Shown: one piece after another, positions 27,950 to 36,915 of the stretch
How the letters are laid out: each line of letters starts with the position of its first letter
Numbering within the stretch: the first letter of the stretch is position 1
Source: Vibrio pelagius
Lineage (GTDB): Bacteria > Pseudomonadota > Gammaproteobacteria > Enterobacterales > Vibrionaceae
Reading direction: 5' to 3'
Length of the DNA stretch: 64,000 bases
Assembly (NCBI RefSeq): GCF_024347575.1
Contig: NZ_AP025503.1
Location: 558,001-622,000, forward strand
Notes under the pieces: model-generated
The model's input: the letters and a program-made list of their open reading frames with translations, nothing else
Databases searched by the model: none
What the model was told of the DNA's origin: nothing
Made by a program: the position numbers and the translations under genes

Positions 27950-30199
27950 ATGCTCAGTCAACTAAGGGAAATAGTTGAACACGTATCTAGGGTTGAAGAC
28001 GTCTCAACCGCATTAGATATTTTAGTAAAAGAGACGTGCAGCGCAATGCAGACTGAATGTTGCACTGTGTATTTAGCCAACAATGATATGCAGCGCCTTG
28101 AGTTAATGGCAACTCAAGGCCTCATTTTTGAAGGGAACAGTATCCATATTGGGTTTGACGAAGGTTTAGTCGGCTTGGTTAAACGCAGTGCTGAACCTAT
28201 CAACCTCGCGCAAGCTTCTGCGCACCCTGCCTATAAGTTTTTCCCAGAACTTGGGGAAGACGTTTATCACTCTTTTCTTGGAACACCAATTATCTACCGT
28301 AAGCAAGTGCTTGGGGTTCTGGTCATCCAGCAAAAATCGCCACGCCTATTCAGTGAGATGGAGGAGTCGTTTCTCGTTACTTTGTCTGCACAATTAGCGG
28401 TGATTGTCGCGCATGCGCAAACGCAAGGTATGTGGTTGCTGGAACATCAAGATCAACCTTCGACTAAAGGGATCGCTGCCTCATCGGGAGTGGCGATTGG
28501 TGAGCTGTGGTGGGATAACACCCAGCCAGAGTTAACCGATGTGTATCCTGCTTCAACGCTTGATATCGAACGTGAACATGAACTGCTCGCGGTTGCAGTT
28601 GAAAATGCACTGAATGACTTTAAGCGCATGCGTAAGCGTTTAGACAGTGATATCAACAAAGACGCTCTGGCGATCTTCGACCTGTTTACCCACCTTTTGA
28701 ATGATCCGATGTTGCGCAATGATCTCAAGGCACAGGTTCAAAAAGGGGATAAAGCCGATTGGGCACTGAGACAAGTCGTGGAGAGCTACTCAAGTCGTTT
28801 TGCTCGTATGTCTGATCTCTACCTACGTGAACGAGCGCAAGATATTAGAGAGCTTGGACAGCGTCTACTCTATTTCTTACACAATTCAGAACAAGAGCAG
28901 CACTCTTTAGAGAAGCCAATCGTATTGGTAGTCCGTGAGCTCACAGCGTCTGTATTGGCTTCGATCCCGAAAGAGAAGTTGTTGGCGGTGATTTCGCTAG
29001 AAGGAGCAGCAAACTCTCACGCTGCCATTTTATCACGGGCTCTAGGTATTCCATCGGTAATGGGAGTGACTCTTAATCTTACCAGTGTGAACGGCAAGCA
29101 GGTCATTGTTGACGGCTATAGTGGCGAGATTTTCATTGAGCCGACTCAAAACTTATTAAAAGAGTATCGAGAGCTGATCCTCGAAGAGACAGAGCTCTCA
29201 ACAATGGTGAATCGTGATATTCACCTACCCGCCAAAACACAAGACGATCACCAGGTCGAGATTTTACTTAATGCGGGCTTGAGTGCTGATACTAACATTG
29301 CACTCAATCAAGGCGTTGATGGCGTTGGTCTGTATCGAACTGAGATATCTTTCCTTCTGCAACAGCGTTTTCCTTCAGAAGATGAACAAGTTAAACAGTA
29401 CCAATCGGTGCTGGAGAGTTATCCAGACAAGCAGGTTGTGATGCGAACGCTGGATATTGGTGGTGATAAAGCTCTACCTTATTTTCCGATTGAAGAGGAT
29501 AACCCTTTCTTGGGCTGGCGTGGTATTCGATTCACGCTCGACCATCCAGACATCTTTATTATTCAGCTAAGGGCTATGCTCAGAGCCAGCTGTGGCAGTC
29601 AAAACCTTAGCATTCTTCTACCCATGATCTCCGGTGCGCGTGAGCTTGATGATGCATTGAAGCTTATCAAGCAGGCGTACGAAGAGGTGTACGAGATTGA
29701 TGAGCGTGTTTGTATGCCACGTATCGGGATCATGCTTGAAGTCCCTTCAATGCTTTACTTATTGCCATTGATTGCTGACCGTGTTGATTTCGTTTCAGTT
29801 GGTACTAACGATCTCACTCAATATTTATTGGCGGTTGACCGGAACAATTCTCGTGTCTCTGATGTCTATGAATCTATGCACCCAGCAGTGATCATGGCGC
29901 TCAAGCAGATTCACGATACTTGTAAACAGTATCAACTGCCGGTGTGTATTTGTGGTGAGTTAGCGGGTGACCCGATGGGTGCACTGCTATTGATCGGTCT
30001 TGGTTATCAAACCTTGAGTATGAACACCTCGAATGTGGCAAGGATTAAATATCTGATACGTCAGTCTTCATTGAGTGATTTACAAGATTTAGCAAATAAT
30101 GCACTCGTGCAGCCGTACGGCAGTGACATCTATAGTATGATGCTGTCCTATTTCGAACAGCGTGAATTTGCCGGCTTTATCAGAGCAGGTAAAAAATAG
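27950..30199 (+). CDS. ptsP: Nitrogen-PTS enzyme I (GAF domain)
   Basis: This phosphotransferase starts the nitrogen-related PTS relay (PtsP to NPr to EIIA-Ntr). The N-terminal GAF domain covers about residues 1-160. The phosphorylated histidine is in EGAANSHAAILSRALGIPS near residue 355, and the PEP-binding TIM barrel carries the signatures RTLDIGGDKALPYF and SVGTNDLTQY. The 749-residue length is family standard. It is tightly coupled to rppH (two-base gap). Confidence 0.97.
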   Translation: MLSQLREIVEHVSRVEDVSTALDILVKETCSAMQTECCTVYLANNDMQRLELMATQGLIFEGNSIHIGFDEGLVGLVKRSAEPINLAQASAHPAYKFFPELGEDVYHSFLGTPIIYRKQVLGVLVIQQKSPRLFSEMEESFLVTLSAQLAVIVAHAQTQGMWLLEHQDQPSTKGIAASSGVAIGELWWDNTQPELTDVYPASTLDIEREHELLAVAVENALNDFKRMRKRLDSDINKDALAIFDLFTHLLNDPMLRNDLKAQVQKGDKADWALRQVVESYSSRFARMSDLYLRERAQDIRELGQRLLYFLHNSEQEQHSLEKPIVLVVRELTASVLASIPKEKLLAVISLEGAANSHAAILSRALGIPSVMGVTLNLTSVNGKQVIVDGYSGEIFIEPTQNLLKEYRELILEETELSTMVNRDIHLPAKTQDDHQVEILLNAGLSADTNIALNQGVDGVGLYRTEISFLLQQRFPSEDEQVKQYQSVLESYPDKQVVMRTLDIGGDKALPYFPIEEDNPFLGWRGIRFTLDHPDIFIIQLRAMLRASCGSQNLSILLPMISGARELDDALKLIKQAYEEVYEIDERVCMPRIGIMLEVPSMLYLLPLIADRVDFVSVGTNDLTQYLLAVDRNNSRVSDVYESMHPAVIMALKQIHDTCKQYQLPVCICGELAGDPMGALLLIGLGYQTLSMNTSNVARIKYLIRQSSLSDLQDLANNALVQPYGSDIYSMMLSYFEQREFAGFIRAGKK

Positions 30200-30207
30200 G
30201 ATTAAAC

Positions 30208-30999
30208 GTGTCATACGAACTCATTGGATTGCTAGCGGGCCTTGGCGCCGTTGTTGGTGTATTGGCTGGCTTATTGGGCATTGGCGGAGGCTTGTTGGTC
30301 GTCCCAGCATTGTTGTTCTTATTGCCTAAAGCGGGTATTGCACATGAGATTGCGATGCAAATGGCGTTGGCAACCTCTTTGTCGACCATTATTGTCACTT
30401 CTGGCTCTTCTGCGTTGAACCATTTGAAACTTGGTAATGTTGAGATGTTCGTGGTGAAGTGGTTGATGCCTGGTGTTGTGGTTGGCGGCTTTATGGGCTC
30501 TTTTATTGCCGATTCCATCCCATCTCAATATCTCCCTAAAGTATTTGGCATCATTGTTTTGTTGCTGGCAATGCAAATGCTGTTGTCGATACGTTCTCAC
30601 AGCCAAAAGACTATGCCGGACCCAGCAAAAACAGTCGCATGCGGTGGCGGTATTGGTGTGATCTCCAGCTTAGCCGGAATTGGAGGTGGTTCACTGTCTG
30701 TACCTTTTCTGAATCATCATGGGGTTGAGATGCGTAAGGCGGTCGGCTCTTCGTCGGTCTGTGGTTGCGTGATTGCCATTTCGGGTATGATTGGTTTTAT
30801 TTGGCACGGTTCGTCGGTTGAATCATTGCCTGCGTATAGTTTAGGTTACGTTTATGTGCCTGCGTTAGTGGCTATCTCTTGTACTTCGGTACTTACCACT
30901 CGCACTGGTGCTAAGTTGGCAACACAACTGCCAACGCCTGTATTAAAAAAAGTGTTTGCCGTCTTTTTAATGTTTATAGCCGCAAGCATGCTGCTGTAG
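30208..30999 (+). CDS. TauE/SafE family membrane protein (putative sulfite or anion exporter)
   Basis: This 263-residue protein has about eight membrane segments and two repeated TauE/SafE halves, each with a glycine-rich motif (LLGIGGGLLVVPALL near residue 22 and SLAGIGGGSLSVPFL near residue 152). The substrate is not evident. It starts at a GTG only eight bases after ptsP and lies before lgt, so it probably joins the rppH-ptsP-lgt-thyA transcript. In the E. coli order that I recall, ptsP and lgt are direct neighbours. Confidence 0.88.
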   Translation: MSYELIGLLAGLGAVVGVLAGLLGIGGGLLVVPALLFLLPKAGIAHEIAMQMALATSLSTIIVTSGSSALNHLKLGNVEMFVVKWLMPGVVVGGFMGSFIADSIPSQYLPKVFGIIVLLLAMQMLLSIRSHSQKTMPDPAKTVACGGGIGVISSLAGIGGGSLSVPFLNHHGVEMRKAVGSSSVCGCVIAISGMIGFIWHGSSVESLPAYSLGYVYVPALVAISCTSVLTTRTGAKLATQLPTPVLKKVFAVFLMFIAASMLL

Positions 31000-31052
31000 T
31001 GTACTCCTCTTAGCCGTTGGCTAATTCTTTTATTCTAGATAGAGAGCTAAAT

Positions 31053-31874
31053 ATGTCTCAGGGTTTTATCGAATTCCCCAATATCGATCCTGTTCTGATT
31101 GAACTAGGGCCAATTTCTGTTCGTTGGTATGGTTTGATGTACCTTGTTGGTTTTGTGTTTGCGATGTGGCTAGCTAATCGCCGTGCAGACCAACCAAACA
31201 GTGGTTGGACTCGCGAGCAAGTCTCAGATTTACTATTTGCTGGTTTCTTGGGGGTTGTTATCGGTGGTCGTGTTGGTTACGTGCTGTTTTACAATTTTGA
31301 CCTTTTCCTAGCGGATCCTCTGTATCTCTTTAAAGTATGGACTGGCGGCATGTCATTCCACGGTGGTCTGCTAGGTGTTATTACCGCAATGTTCTGGTAT
31401 GCGAAAAAGAACGGTCGAACCTTCTTTGGCGTAGCCGACATGATCGCGCCATTGGTGCCGTTTGGCTTGGGTATGGGGCGTTTAGGTAACTTCATGAACA
31501 GCGAATTGTGGGGCCGAGTGACGGATGTGCCATGGGGTGTCGTCTTCCCGAATGGAGGCCCGCTGCCTCGCCACCCATCTCAACTGTACGAAATGGCGCT
31601 TGAAGGTATTGTTCTGTTCTTCATTTTGAACTGGTTTATTAAGAAGCCTCGTCCATTAGGTTCAGTTTCTGGTCTGTTCCTTGCTGGATATGGTACATTC
31701 CGCTTCTTAGTAGAATATGTACGTGAACCAGATGCACACCTAGGTCTGTTTGGCGGATTTATCTCAATGGGTCAAATCCTGTCTCTACCTATGGTGATTA
31801 TCGGTATTCTTATGGTGGTTTGGGCATACAAGCGCGGTCACTACAAAGATGAAGTCCCACAACAAACGAAGTAA
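31053..31874 (+). CDS. lgt: Prolipoprotein diacylglyceryl transferase
   Basis: Lgt is the inner-membrane enzyme that attaches diacylglycerol to the lipobox cysteine. Catalytic segments are visible: MSFHGGLLG (essential His) and [17 protein letters not shown] (essential Arg and Asn). The frame opens 36 bases earlier, but the ATG at 31053 gives [14 protein letters not shown], the family start, behind GAGAG. The product is 273 residues with about seven membrane segments. It is followed by thyA nine bases later, as in E. coli. Confidence 0.96.
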   Translation: MSQGFIEFPNIDPVLIELGPISVRWYGLMYLVGFVFAMWLANRRADQPNSGWTREQVSDLLFAGFLGVVIGGRVGYVLFYNFDLFLADPLYLFKVWTGGMSFHGGLLGVITAMFWYAKKNGRTFFGVADMIAPLVPFGLGMGRLGNFMNSELWGRVTDVPWGVVFPNGGPLPRHPSQLYEMALEGIVLFFILNWFIKKPRPLGSVSGLFLAGYGTFRFLVEYVREPDAHLGLFGGFISMGQILSLPMVIIGILMVVWAYKRGHYKDEVPQQTK

Positions 31875-31883
31875 GGAATTGGT

Positions 31884-32735
31884 GTGAAGCAGTATTTAGA
31901 ACTCTGTCAGCGAATCGTTGATGAAGGCACGTGGATTGAAAACGAGCGTACAGGCAAACGCTGCCTAACGGTGATCAATGCAGACCTGACTTACGATGTT
32001 GGCAACAACCAGTTCCCACTTGTGACGACACGTAAGAGCTTTTGGAAAGCGGCAGTTGCTGAGCTACTTGGTTACATCCGTGGTTATGATAACGCGGAAG
32101 ATTTTCGTAAGCTGGGCACCAAAACATGGGATGCAAATGCAAACCTTAATGAAGCTTGGTTGAATAACCCTCACCGTAAAGGTGAAGACGACATGGGCCG
32201 TGTTTATGGTGTTCAAGGTCGTGCATGGGCAAAGCCAGACGGCGGACACATCGATCAGCTAAAAAAGATTGTTGATGACTTAACGCGTGGTGTTGATGAC
32301 CGTGGTGAGATCCTAAATTTCTACAACCCTGGCGAATTCCACATGGGTTGTCTTCGTCCGTGTATGTACAGCCATCACTTTTCTCTACTGGGTGATACTC
32401 TGTATCTAAACAGCACTCAGCGCTCTTGTGATGTCCCACTTGGCCTTAACTTCAATATGGTTCAGGTTTACGTATTCCTAGCGATTATGGCGCAAATCAC
32501 TGGCAAGAAACCGGGTGTGGCTTATCACAAGCTAGTCAATGCTCACATCTACGAAGACCAGCTTGCACCAATGCGTGATATCCAGTTGAAGCGTGAACCT
32601 CTCGCACCAGCAACTTTCCACATTAACCCTGAGATTAAGTCTCTAGAAGATTTAGAAACATGGGTAACACTGGACGACTTCTGGGTAGAAGGCTACGAGT
32701 GTCACGAAGCGATTAAGTACCCGTTCTCGGTATAA
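31884..32735 (+). CDS. thyA: Thymidylate synthase
   Basis: ThyA methylates dUMP to dTMP using methylene-tetrahydrofolate. The nucleophile is Cys160 in [12 protein letters not shown], and the dUMP-binding segments [15 protein letters not shown] and NAHIYEDQ follow. At 283 residues it is longer than E. coli ThyA (264). The residue after the catalytic Cys is Met where E. coli has His, consistent with the divergent Vibrio form. It starts at a GTG behind AAGGA. A terminator follows. Confidence 0.96.
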   Translation: MKQYLELCQRIVDEGTWIENERTGKRCLTVINADLTYDVGNNQFPLVTTRKSFWKAAVAELLGYIRGYDNAEDFRKLGTKTWDANANLNEAWLNNPHRKGEDDMGRVYGVQGRAWAKPDGGHIDQLKKIVDDLTRGVDDRGEILNFYNPGEFHMGCLRPCMYSHHFSLLGDTLYLNSTQRSCDVPLGLNFNMVQVYVFLAIMAQITGKKPGVAYHKLVNAHIYEDQLAPMRDIQLKREPLAPATFHINPEIKSLEDLETWVTLDDFWVEGYECHEAIKYPFSV

Positions 32736-32755
32736 TACGCTTATAAAATGATTTG

Positions 32756-32782
32756 AAAGGCTGCCATGGTGCAGCCTTTTTT
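32756..32782 (+). terminator. Terminator after thyA
   Basis: The stem AAAGGCTGC / GCAGCCTTT with loop CATGGT is followed by a T-run. Confidence 0.92.
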
Positions 32783-32840
32783 GTACCTGAAGGGCAGCGG
32801 AAAGATACGAGTAAGCGAGATGCGAAGAGCTAGAAGTATT

Positions 32841-33114
32841 CGTCATTCCCTAGACTGACGGAGGAGGGAGTAGGGAATCTCTTTCGTTGCACGCCTGCGA
32901 GATTCCCTATCACGCTCGTCCCTCGCTGTAGGGAATGACGGTTCTTTTAGATACGAGTAAGCGGGGTTCGAGATGCGAAGAGCGTGCTTAATCAGAGGGA
33001 TACGCTGGAGACTAAAAACGACAATCACAGTTCGTACTGTTCGTTACCCGTACCCCGAATCTGTTTTTTGCTCTTCGCTACTCATTCACTCGCATCCCGT
33101 ATCTGCTTTTGCCC
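32841..33114. repeat. 274-bp tandem repeat, copy 1
   Basis: The unit opens with a 100-bp palindromic module (32841-32940) whose ends are a perfect 12-bp inverted repeat, CGTCATTCCCTA / TAGGGAATGACG. Inside it are a second inverted pair, GGGAATCTC / GAGATTCCC. The rest holds a second inverted pair of lower quality: GATGCGAAGAGC near 32973 and GCTCTTCGC near 33070. A short related segment (GATACGAGTAAGCG, then GATGCGAAGAGC) also precedes the unit at about 32805-32830. Confidence 0.92.
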
Positions 33115-33388
33115 CGTCATTCCCTAGACTGACGGAGGAAGGAGTAGGGAATCTCTTTCGTTGCACGCCTGCGAGATTCCCTATCACGCTCGTCCCTCGC
33201 TGTAGGGAATGACGGTTCTTTTAGATACGAGTAAGCGGGGTTCGAGATGCGAAGAGCGTGCTTAATCAGAGGGATACGCTGGAGACTAAAAACGATAATC
33301 ATAGTTCGTGCTTTTCGTTACCCGTACCCCGAATCTGTTTTTTGTTCTTCGCCACTCGTTTACTCGAATCTCTCATCTGCTCTTAAAA
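33115..33388. repeat. 274-bp tandem repeat, copy 2
   Basis: This copy starts exactly 274 bases after copy 1. Its 100-bp palindromic module (33115-33214) differs from copy 1 at one base that I could see. Similarity weakens only in the last 40 or so bases. Minus-strand ORFs of 61 codons appear in both copies but lack convincing SDs and are products of the palindrome. Confidence 0.9.
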
Positions 33389-33421
33389 AAGAAAAAGCCC
33401 GCAACTCTCGTTGCGGGCTTT
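33388..33421 (-). terminator. Terminator of nptA
   Basis: A perfect 12-bp stem (AAAGCCCGCAAC / GTTGCGGGCTTT) with loop TCTC is followed on the minus strand by TTCTTTTTT. Confidence 0.9.
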
Positions 33422-33443
33422 GATTATGCGATGGACTTTTTGC

Positions 33444-34589
33444 TTAAGCAGTTAGCGCTAGGATAGAACCTGGTAGCACTAGGAAAACAGCGATTAGGTA
33501 ACCTGCTACAACTGCTTTGTTCTTCACAGCCATGTCTGAAATCAGGTCTGCTGCTTTAACTGGTAGTTCACGTAGGAACGGAATACCAAAGATGAATACT
33601 GTTGCCATGATGTTGAACACTAGGTGTACTAGAGCAATCTGTAGTGCGAATACTGCGAACTCACCAGATACCGCTGTTGCTGCTAGTAGTGCTGTGATAC
33701 ACGTACCGATGTTAGCACCTAGAGTGAATGGGTAAACGTCACGTACTTTAAGAACACCTGAACCTACTAGCGGAACCATCAAGCTTGTTGTCGTAGAAGA
33801 AGACTGAACAAGAACAGTAACGATTGAGCCAGAAGCGATACCGTGCAGAGGACCACGACCGATAGCGTTCTTTAGGATTTCACGAGCGCGGCCTACCATT
33901 AGGCTCTTCATTAGTTTACCCATCACTGTGATAGCAACGAAGATAGTTGCGATACCAAGAACGATAAGGAGTACGCCACCTACTGTGTCACCGAATGTAG
34001 ATAGTGGTTCTTTGATTGCACTCACTACCGGTTTAGTGATTGGTTTGATGAAGTTAAGGCCTTTCATGCTCATGTCGCCAGTTGCAAGCATTGGCGATAC
34101 CAGCCAGTGAGATACTTTCTCAAGAATGCCAAACATCATCTCTAGCGGTAGGAAGATCATTACAGCAAGTAGGTTGAAGAAGTCATGAATCGTTGCACTT
34201 GCAAACGCACGCTTAAATTCATCCTTACAACGAACGTGGCCAAGACTTACAAGCGTGTTAGTTACCGTTGTGCCGATGTTTGCACCCATGATCATAGGGA
34301 TAGCTACTTCAACAGGTAAACCACCCGCAACTAAGCCAACGATGATAGATGTCACGGTGCTTGATGATTGGATAAGTGCGGTTGCAACCAAGCCGATCAT
34401 TAAGCCTGCAACTGGGTGTGAAGCAAATTCAAAAAGAACCTTTGCCTGTTCGCCGGTTGCCCATTTAAAGCCAGTACCTACCATTGATACAGAAAGAAGT
34501 AGTAGGTAAAGCATGAATGCCAAGTTAGCCCAGCGTAGCCAGCGAGTAGTGCTCGAGATTGGCGCTGCTGCAGTAGTAGCTTGGTTCAT
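33444..34589 (-). CDS. nptA: Na+/phosphate cotransporter (NptA type)
   Basis: This Na/Pi-cotransporter (PNaS/SLC34-like) is 381 residues with two inverted halves. Each half has a QSSST motif: ALIQSSSTVTS near residue 70 and VLVQSSSTTTSLMV near residue 260. Each QSSST is followed by a GANIGT segment. About eight or more membrane segments are expected. Divergent from nhaR, it has a Pho-box-like element about 75-90 bases upstream of the start, which suits a phosphate importer. Confidence 0.9.
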   Translation of the reverse strand: MNQATTAAAPISSTTRWLRWANLAFMLYLLLLSVSMVGTGFKWATGEQAKVLFEFASHPVAGLMIGLVATALIQSSSTVTSIIVGLVAGGLPVEVAIPMIMGANIGTTVTNTLVSLGHVRCKDEFKRAFASATIHDFFNLLAVMIFLPLEMMFGILEKVSHWLVSPMLATGDMSMKGLNFIKPITKPVVSAIKEPLSTFGDTVGGVLLIVLGIATIFVAITVMGKLMKSLMVGRAREILKNAIGRGPLHGIASGSIVTVLVQSSSTTTSLMVPLVGSGVLKVRDVYPFTLGANIGTCITALLAATAVSGEFAVFALQIALVHLVFNIMATVFIFGIPFLRELPVKAADLISDMAVKNKAVVAGYLIAVFLVLPGSILALTA

Positions 34590-34663
34590 AATGTTTTCTC
34601 CATGGACCGTTAAAGTCTGTGTTTGGTCTGTTAGTTAATCTGAGCGTGATGTTAGAGGTCGAA

Positions 34664-34681
34664 TATTTCAGTAATATGACA
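34664..34681 (-). promoter_or_regulatory. Candidate Pho box upstream of nptA
   Basis: On the minus strand the sequence is TGTCATATTACTGAAATA: an exact TGTCATA half, and 11 bases later TGAAATA, a 5/7 match. PhoB binds 11-bp direct repeats of CTGTCAT-type sequence. One degenerate half keeps confidence modest. Confidence 0.4.
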
Positions 34682-34927
34682 TTTTTATTAGTGCGGCTTT
34701 TTTTTGTGATAATTTGCTGTTTAAATATTTTTATAGCTGATTATGTTGTTTTAAGTTGTTGTATTTTAAGTTTTTATTGTTGTTTTGTTTATAGCGCTTT
34801 TGAATAAAAAAATTGAAAAAAAATCGCTTTTCTACGATTTAATGTGACAGTGTGAATATTTACATTTCGGTAAATTCAATGGTTTTTCCATTTTAACGAT
34901 ATAAAAACCGAAGTAATTGAGGTGAGG

Positions 34928-34957
34928 TGTCATATTTGCTATAAAAGAGTGTCATAT
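34928..34957 (+). promoter_or_regulatory. TGTCATAT direct repeat and promoter before nhaR
   Basis: TGTCATAT occurs at 34928-34935 and 34950-34957, exactly 22 bp apart, with an extended -10 (TGCTATAAA, about 34937-34945) between. The repeat spacing equals two PhoB 11-bp steps. The sites flank the likely nhaR start of transcription. The regulator is not known. Confidence 0.4.
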
Positions 34958-34977
34958 AACTCAATACGGCTTTCATC

Positions 34978-35868
34978 ATGTCGCATCTTAATTACAACCA
35001 CCTCTACTATTTCTGGATGGTGTGCAAGCAAGGTTCAATCACTAAAGCAGCTGAAGCGCTCTTCTTAACGCCTCAAACCGTCACCGGGCAAATTAAAGCT
35101 CTTGAAGAACGAATGGATGGCAAGCTCACTAAGCGAAATGGGCGTAGTGTTGAGCCGACAGAACTAGGCCAACTGGTGTTTAAGTACGCTGACCGTATGT
35201 TTGGTCTTAGCTATGAAATGTTGGATATCGTTAATTACAGCCAACATTCTAATATCTTGTTTGATGTGGGGGTTGCAGATGCGTTGTCAAAAAGGCTCGT
35301 CAGCAAGATCTTAATGTCGACGATCCCTGAAGGTAACAGCATTCATTTACGCTGTTTTGAATCGACTCACGAAATGCTATTGGAACAGCTGTCGCAACAT
35401 AAGCTTGATATGATCCTGTCTGACTGTCCAGTAGACTCGAGCCAAAGTCCGGGGTTATTCAGTAAGAAGCTAGGTGAGAGTGGTATGAGCTTTTTCTGTA
35501 CCGGTAAGGTCGACAATGTTAGTTTTCCCGCGGTCTTGGAACAGAGAAAGCTATTAATACCGGGTAGCCGTACTTCGATGGGGCGCAAGGTTTTGCAATG
35601 GTTTGATAGACAAGGCCTGAAGCCGGACATCTTGGGTGAGTTTGATGATGCTGCATTAATGAAAGCCTTTGCGCGTTATCACCACGATGCCATTTTCTTA
35701 GCACCAACACTCTATTTATCTGAAGTAGAAGAAGATACCTCACTACAGATGTTGGGTGGTATTGAAGAGTTGAAAGAAGAGTACTATGTCATTTTTGCTG
35801 AGAGGATGATCCAACATCCGGCAGTTAAAAATGTATGTGACGCAGATTTTAGTAATTTGTTCGAGTGA
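34978..35868 (+). CDS. nhaR: LysR-family activator NhaR
   Basis: This regulator of 296 residues begins [20 protein letters not shown], the NhaR signature, with the winged HTH at residues 5-65 ([24 protein letters not shown]) and a substrate domain after it. NhaR activates Na+/H+ antiporter nhaA in E. coli. No antiporter gene is adjacent here; instead the divergent neighbour is a Na+-coupled phosphate transporter. The ATG lacks a strong SD. Confidence 0.92.
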   Translation: MSHLNYNHLYYFWMVCKQGSITKAAEALFLTPQTVTGQIKALEERMDGKLTKRNGRSVEPTELGQLVFKYADRMFGLSYEMLDIVNYSQHSNILFDVGVADALSKRLVSKILMSTIPEGNSIHLRCFESTHEMLLEQLSQHKLDMILSDCPVDSSQSPGLFSKKLGESGMSFFCTGKVDNVSFPAVLEQRKLLIPGSRTSMGRKVLQWFDRQGLKPDILGEFDDAALMKAFARYHHDAIFLAPTLYLSEVEEDTSLQMLGGIEELKEEYYVIFAERMIQHPAVKNVCDADFSNLFE

Positions 35869-35885
35869 GTTAGTTTGTTAATGAA

Positions 35886-35913
35886 TTGATATCGATTATC
35901 ATAACTCTACAAT
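35886..35913 (+). promoter_or_regulatory. hlyU promoter with Fur-like box
   Basis: TTGATA (35886-35891), 16 bases, then TACAAT (35908-35913) form a good sigma-70 promoter. The 19 bases 35888-35906 match the Fur consensus at 14 of 19 positions when read on the minus strand (core ATGATAATC). The box covers the spacer, the usual place for repression. Confidence 0.5.
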
Positions 35914-35972
35914 ATGCCGTAAATAGTACTGATAGCCCGTAGTTGGCGTTGAAGGTAGTAGGGAGCCAGACT

Positions 35973-36269
35973 ATGAACTTGAAAGAAATGGAGAAAAACT
36001 CGGCACAAGCCGTCGTATTGCTAAAAGCGATGGCGAATGAGCGCCGCCTACAGATTTTGTGTCTATTACACGATAGCGAATTATCGGTAGGTGAGTTGTG
36101 CAAAATGTTAGAACTGAGTCAATCGGCTTTGTCGCAACATTTAGCATGGCTAAGGCGAGATGGTTTAGTTGAAACACGTAAACAAGCTCAAACGGTTTAC
36201 TACACATTGAGTAGTAAAGAGGTGAAAGCAATGATTACGTTACTGCATGGTATCTATTGTAAGAAATAG
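35973..36269 (+). CDS. hlyU: ArsR-family transcriptional regulator HlyU
   Basis: This 98-residue winged-helix protein closely follows V. cholerae HlyU: MNLKEMEKNSAQAVVLLKAM, then ELSQSALSQHLAWLRRDGLV as the recognition helix. In Vibrio it relieves H-NS silencing of haemolysin or RTX toxin genes. No metal-binding ELCVCD motif is present; the equivalent segment is VGELCKMLELS. I start at the ATG at 35973, behind GGGAG, and not at the frame opening 30 bases upstream. A terminator follows. Confidence 0.93.
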   Translation: MNLKEMEKNSAQAVVLLKAMANERRLQILCLLHDSELSVGELCKMLELSQSALSQHLAWLRRDGLVETRKQAQTVYYTLSSKEVKAMITLLHGIYCKK

Positions 36270-36350
36270 AGCGGTGTTGGATGTGAGTTTCAGAACACAT
36301 GGATGTGTGTCATAACGACCATTAAGAGAAAACGGCAAATCGCAGACATA

Positions 36351-36377
36351 AAAAAACCGGCCAAGGCCGGTTTTTTT
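36351..36377. terminator. Bidirectional terminator between hlyU and rpsT
   Basis: A perfect 12-bp stem (AAAAAACCGGCC / GGCCGGTTTTTT) with a two-base loop carries A and T runs suited to both convergent genes. Confidence 0.88.
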
Positions 36378-36403
36378 CGTTTTGCTTTGAAATCAAATAT
36401 CTA

Positions 36404-36664
36404 TTAAAGAGCTTTGATTGCAGCAGCGAAACGAGACTTATGACGAGCAGCTTTATTCTTGTGAATAAGGCCTTTAGTCGCCATGCGGTCTAGAAGTGGT
36501 GTAACTTCTACGAAAGCAGCAGTTGCAGCTTCTTTATCGCCAGCTGCGATAGCTGCGATAGTTTTTTTCATGTAAGTGCGCATCATAGAACGACGGCTAG
36601 CGTTGTGCTGGCGACGTTTCTCAGCTTGGATAGCGCGCTTCTTAGCAGATTTACTGTTTGCCAA
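36404..36664 (-). CDS. rpsT: 30S ribosomal protein S20 (UUG start)
   Basis: S20 binds 16S rRNA in the 30S body. The 86-residue basic product contains [14 protein letters not shown] and [13 protein letters not shown], the family hallmarks. The frame opens 15 bases earlier at an ATG that overlaps the SD. The TTG at 36664 is the real start: GGGAG lies nine bases upstream, and [10 protein letters not shown] matches ANIKSAKKR of E. coli. E. coli rpsT also uses UUG, which is tied to its translational autoregulation. Confidence 0.95.
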   Translation of the reverse strand: MANSKSAKKRAIQAEKRRQHNASRRSMMRTYMKKTIAAIAAGDKEAATAAFVEVTPLLDRMATKGLIHKNKAARHKSRFAAAIKAL

Positions 36665-36915
36665 GGGTCTAACTCCCAAAAACTTAGTTCGGTGACAATT
36701 TAAGGGCGAGGACTATCCCTCATTTGCGCTTAATTGTCAAATGATTTGTGCAAAAACCAATCGTAGCCAAACAAACTTTGGAATGGAAAGGTTATCGCGG
36801 TTAAGATGGCGGGGATTCTAACAGCATTTTTAGACCAATGCTAATAAATATGCTTCTAACGATCGGATAGTATTTATCCTCGCTTAGAGCTAATCAATCA
36901 GTGTCAGAGGTTTTT

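Noticed and set aside
32843..33302. Two 61-codon minus-strand ORFs, nearly identical, in the tandem repeat
   Set aside because: They arise from reading through the palindromic repeat, lack SDs, and their similarity only reflects the DNA duplication.
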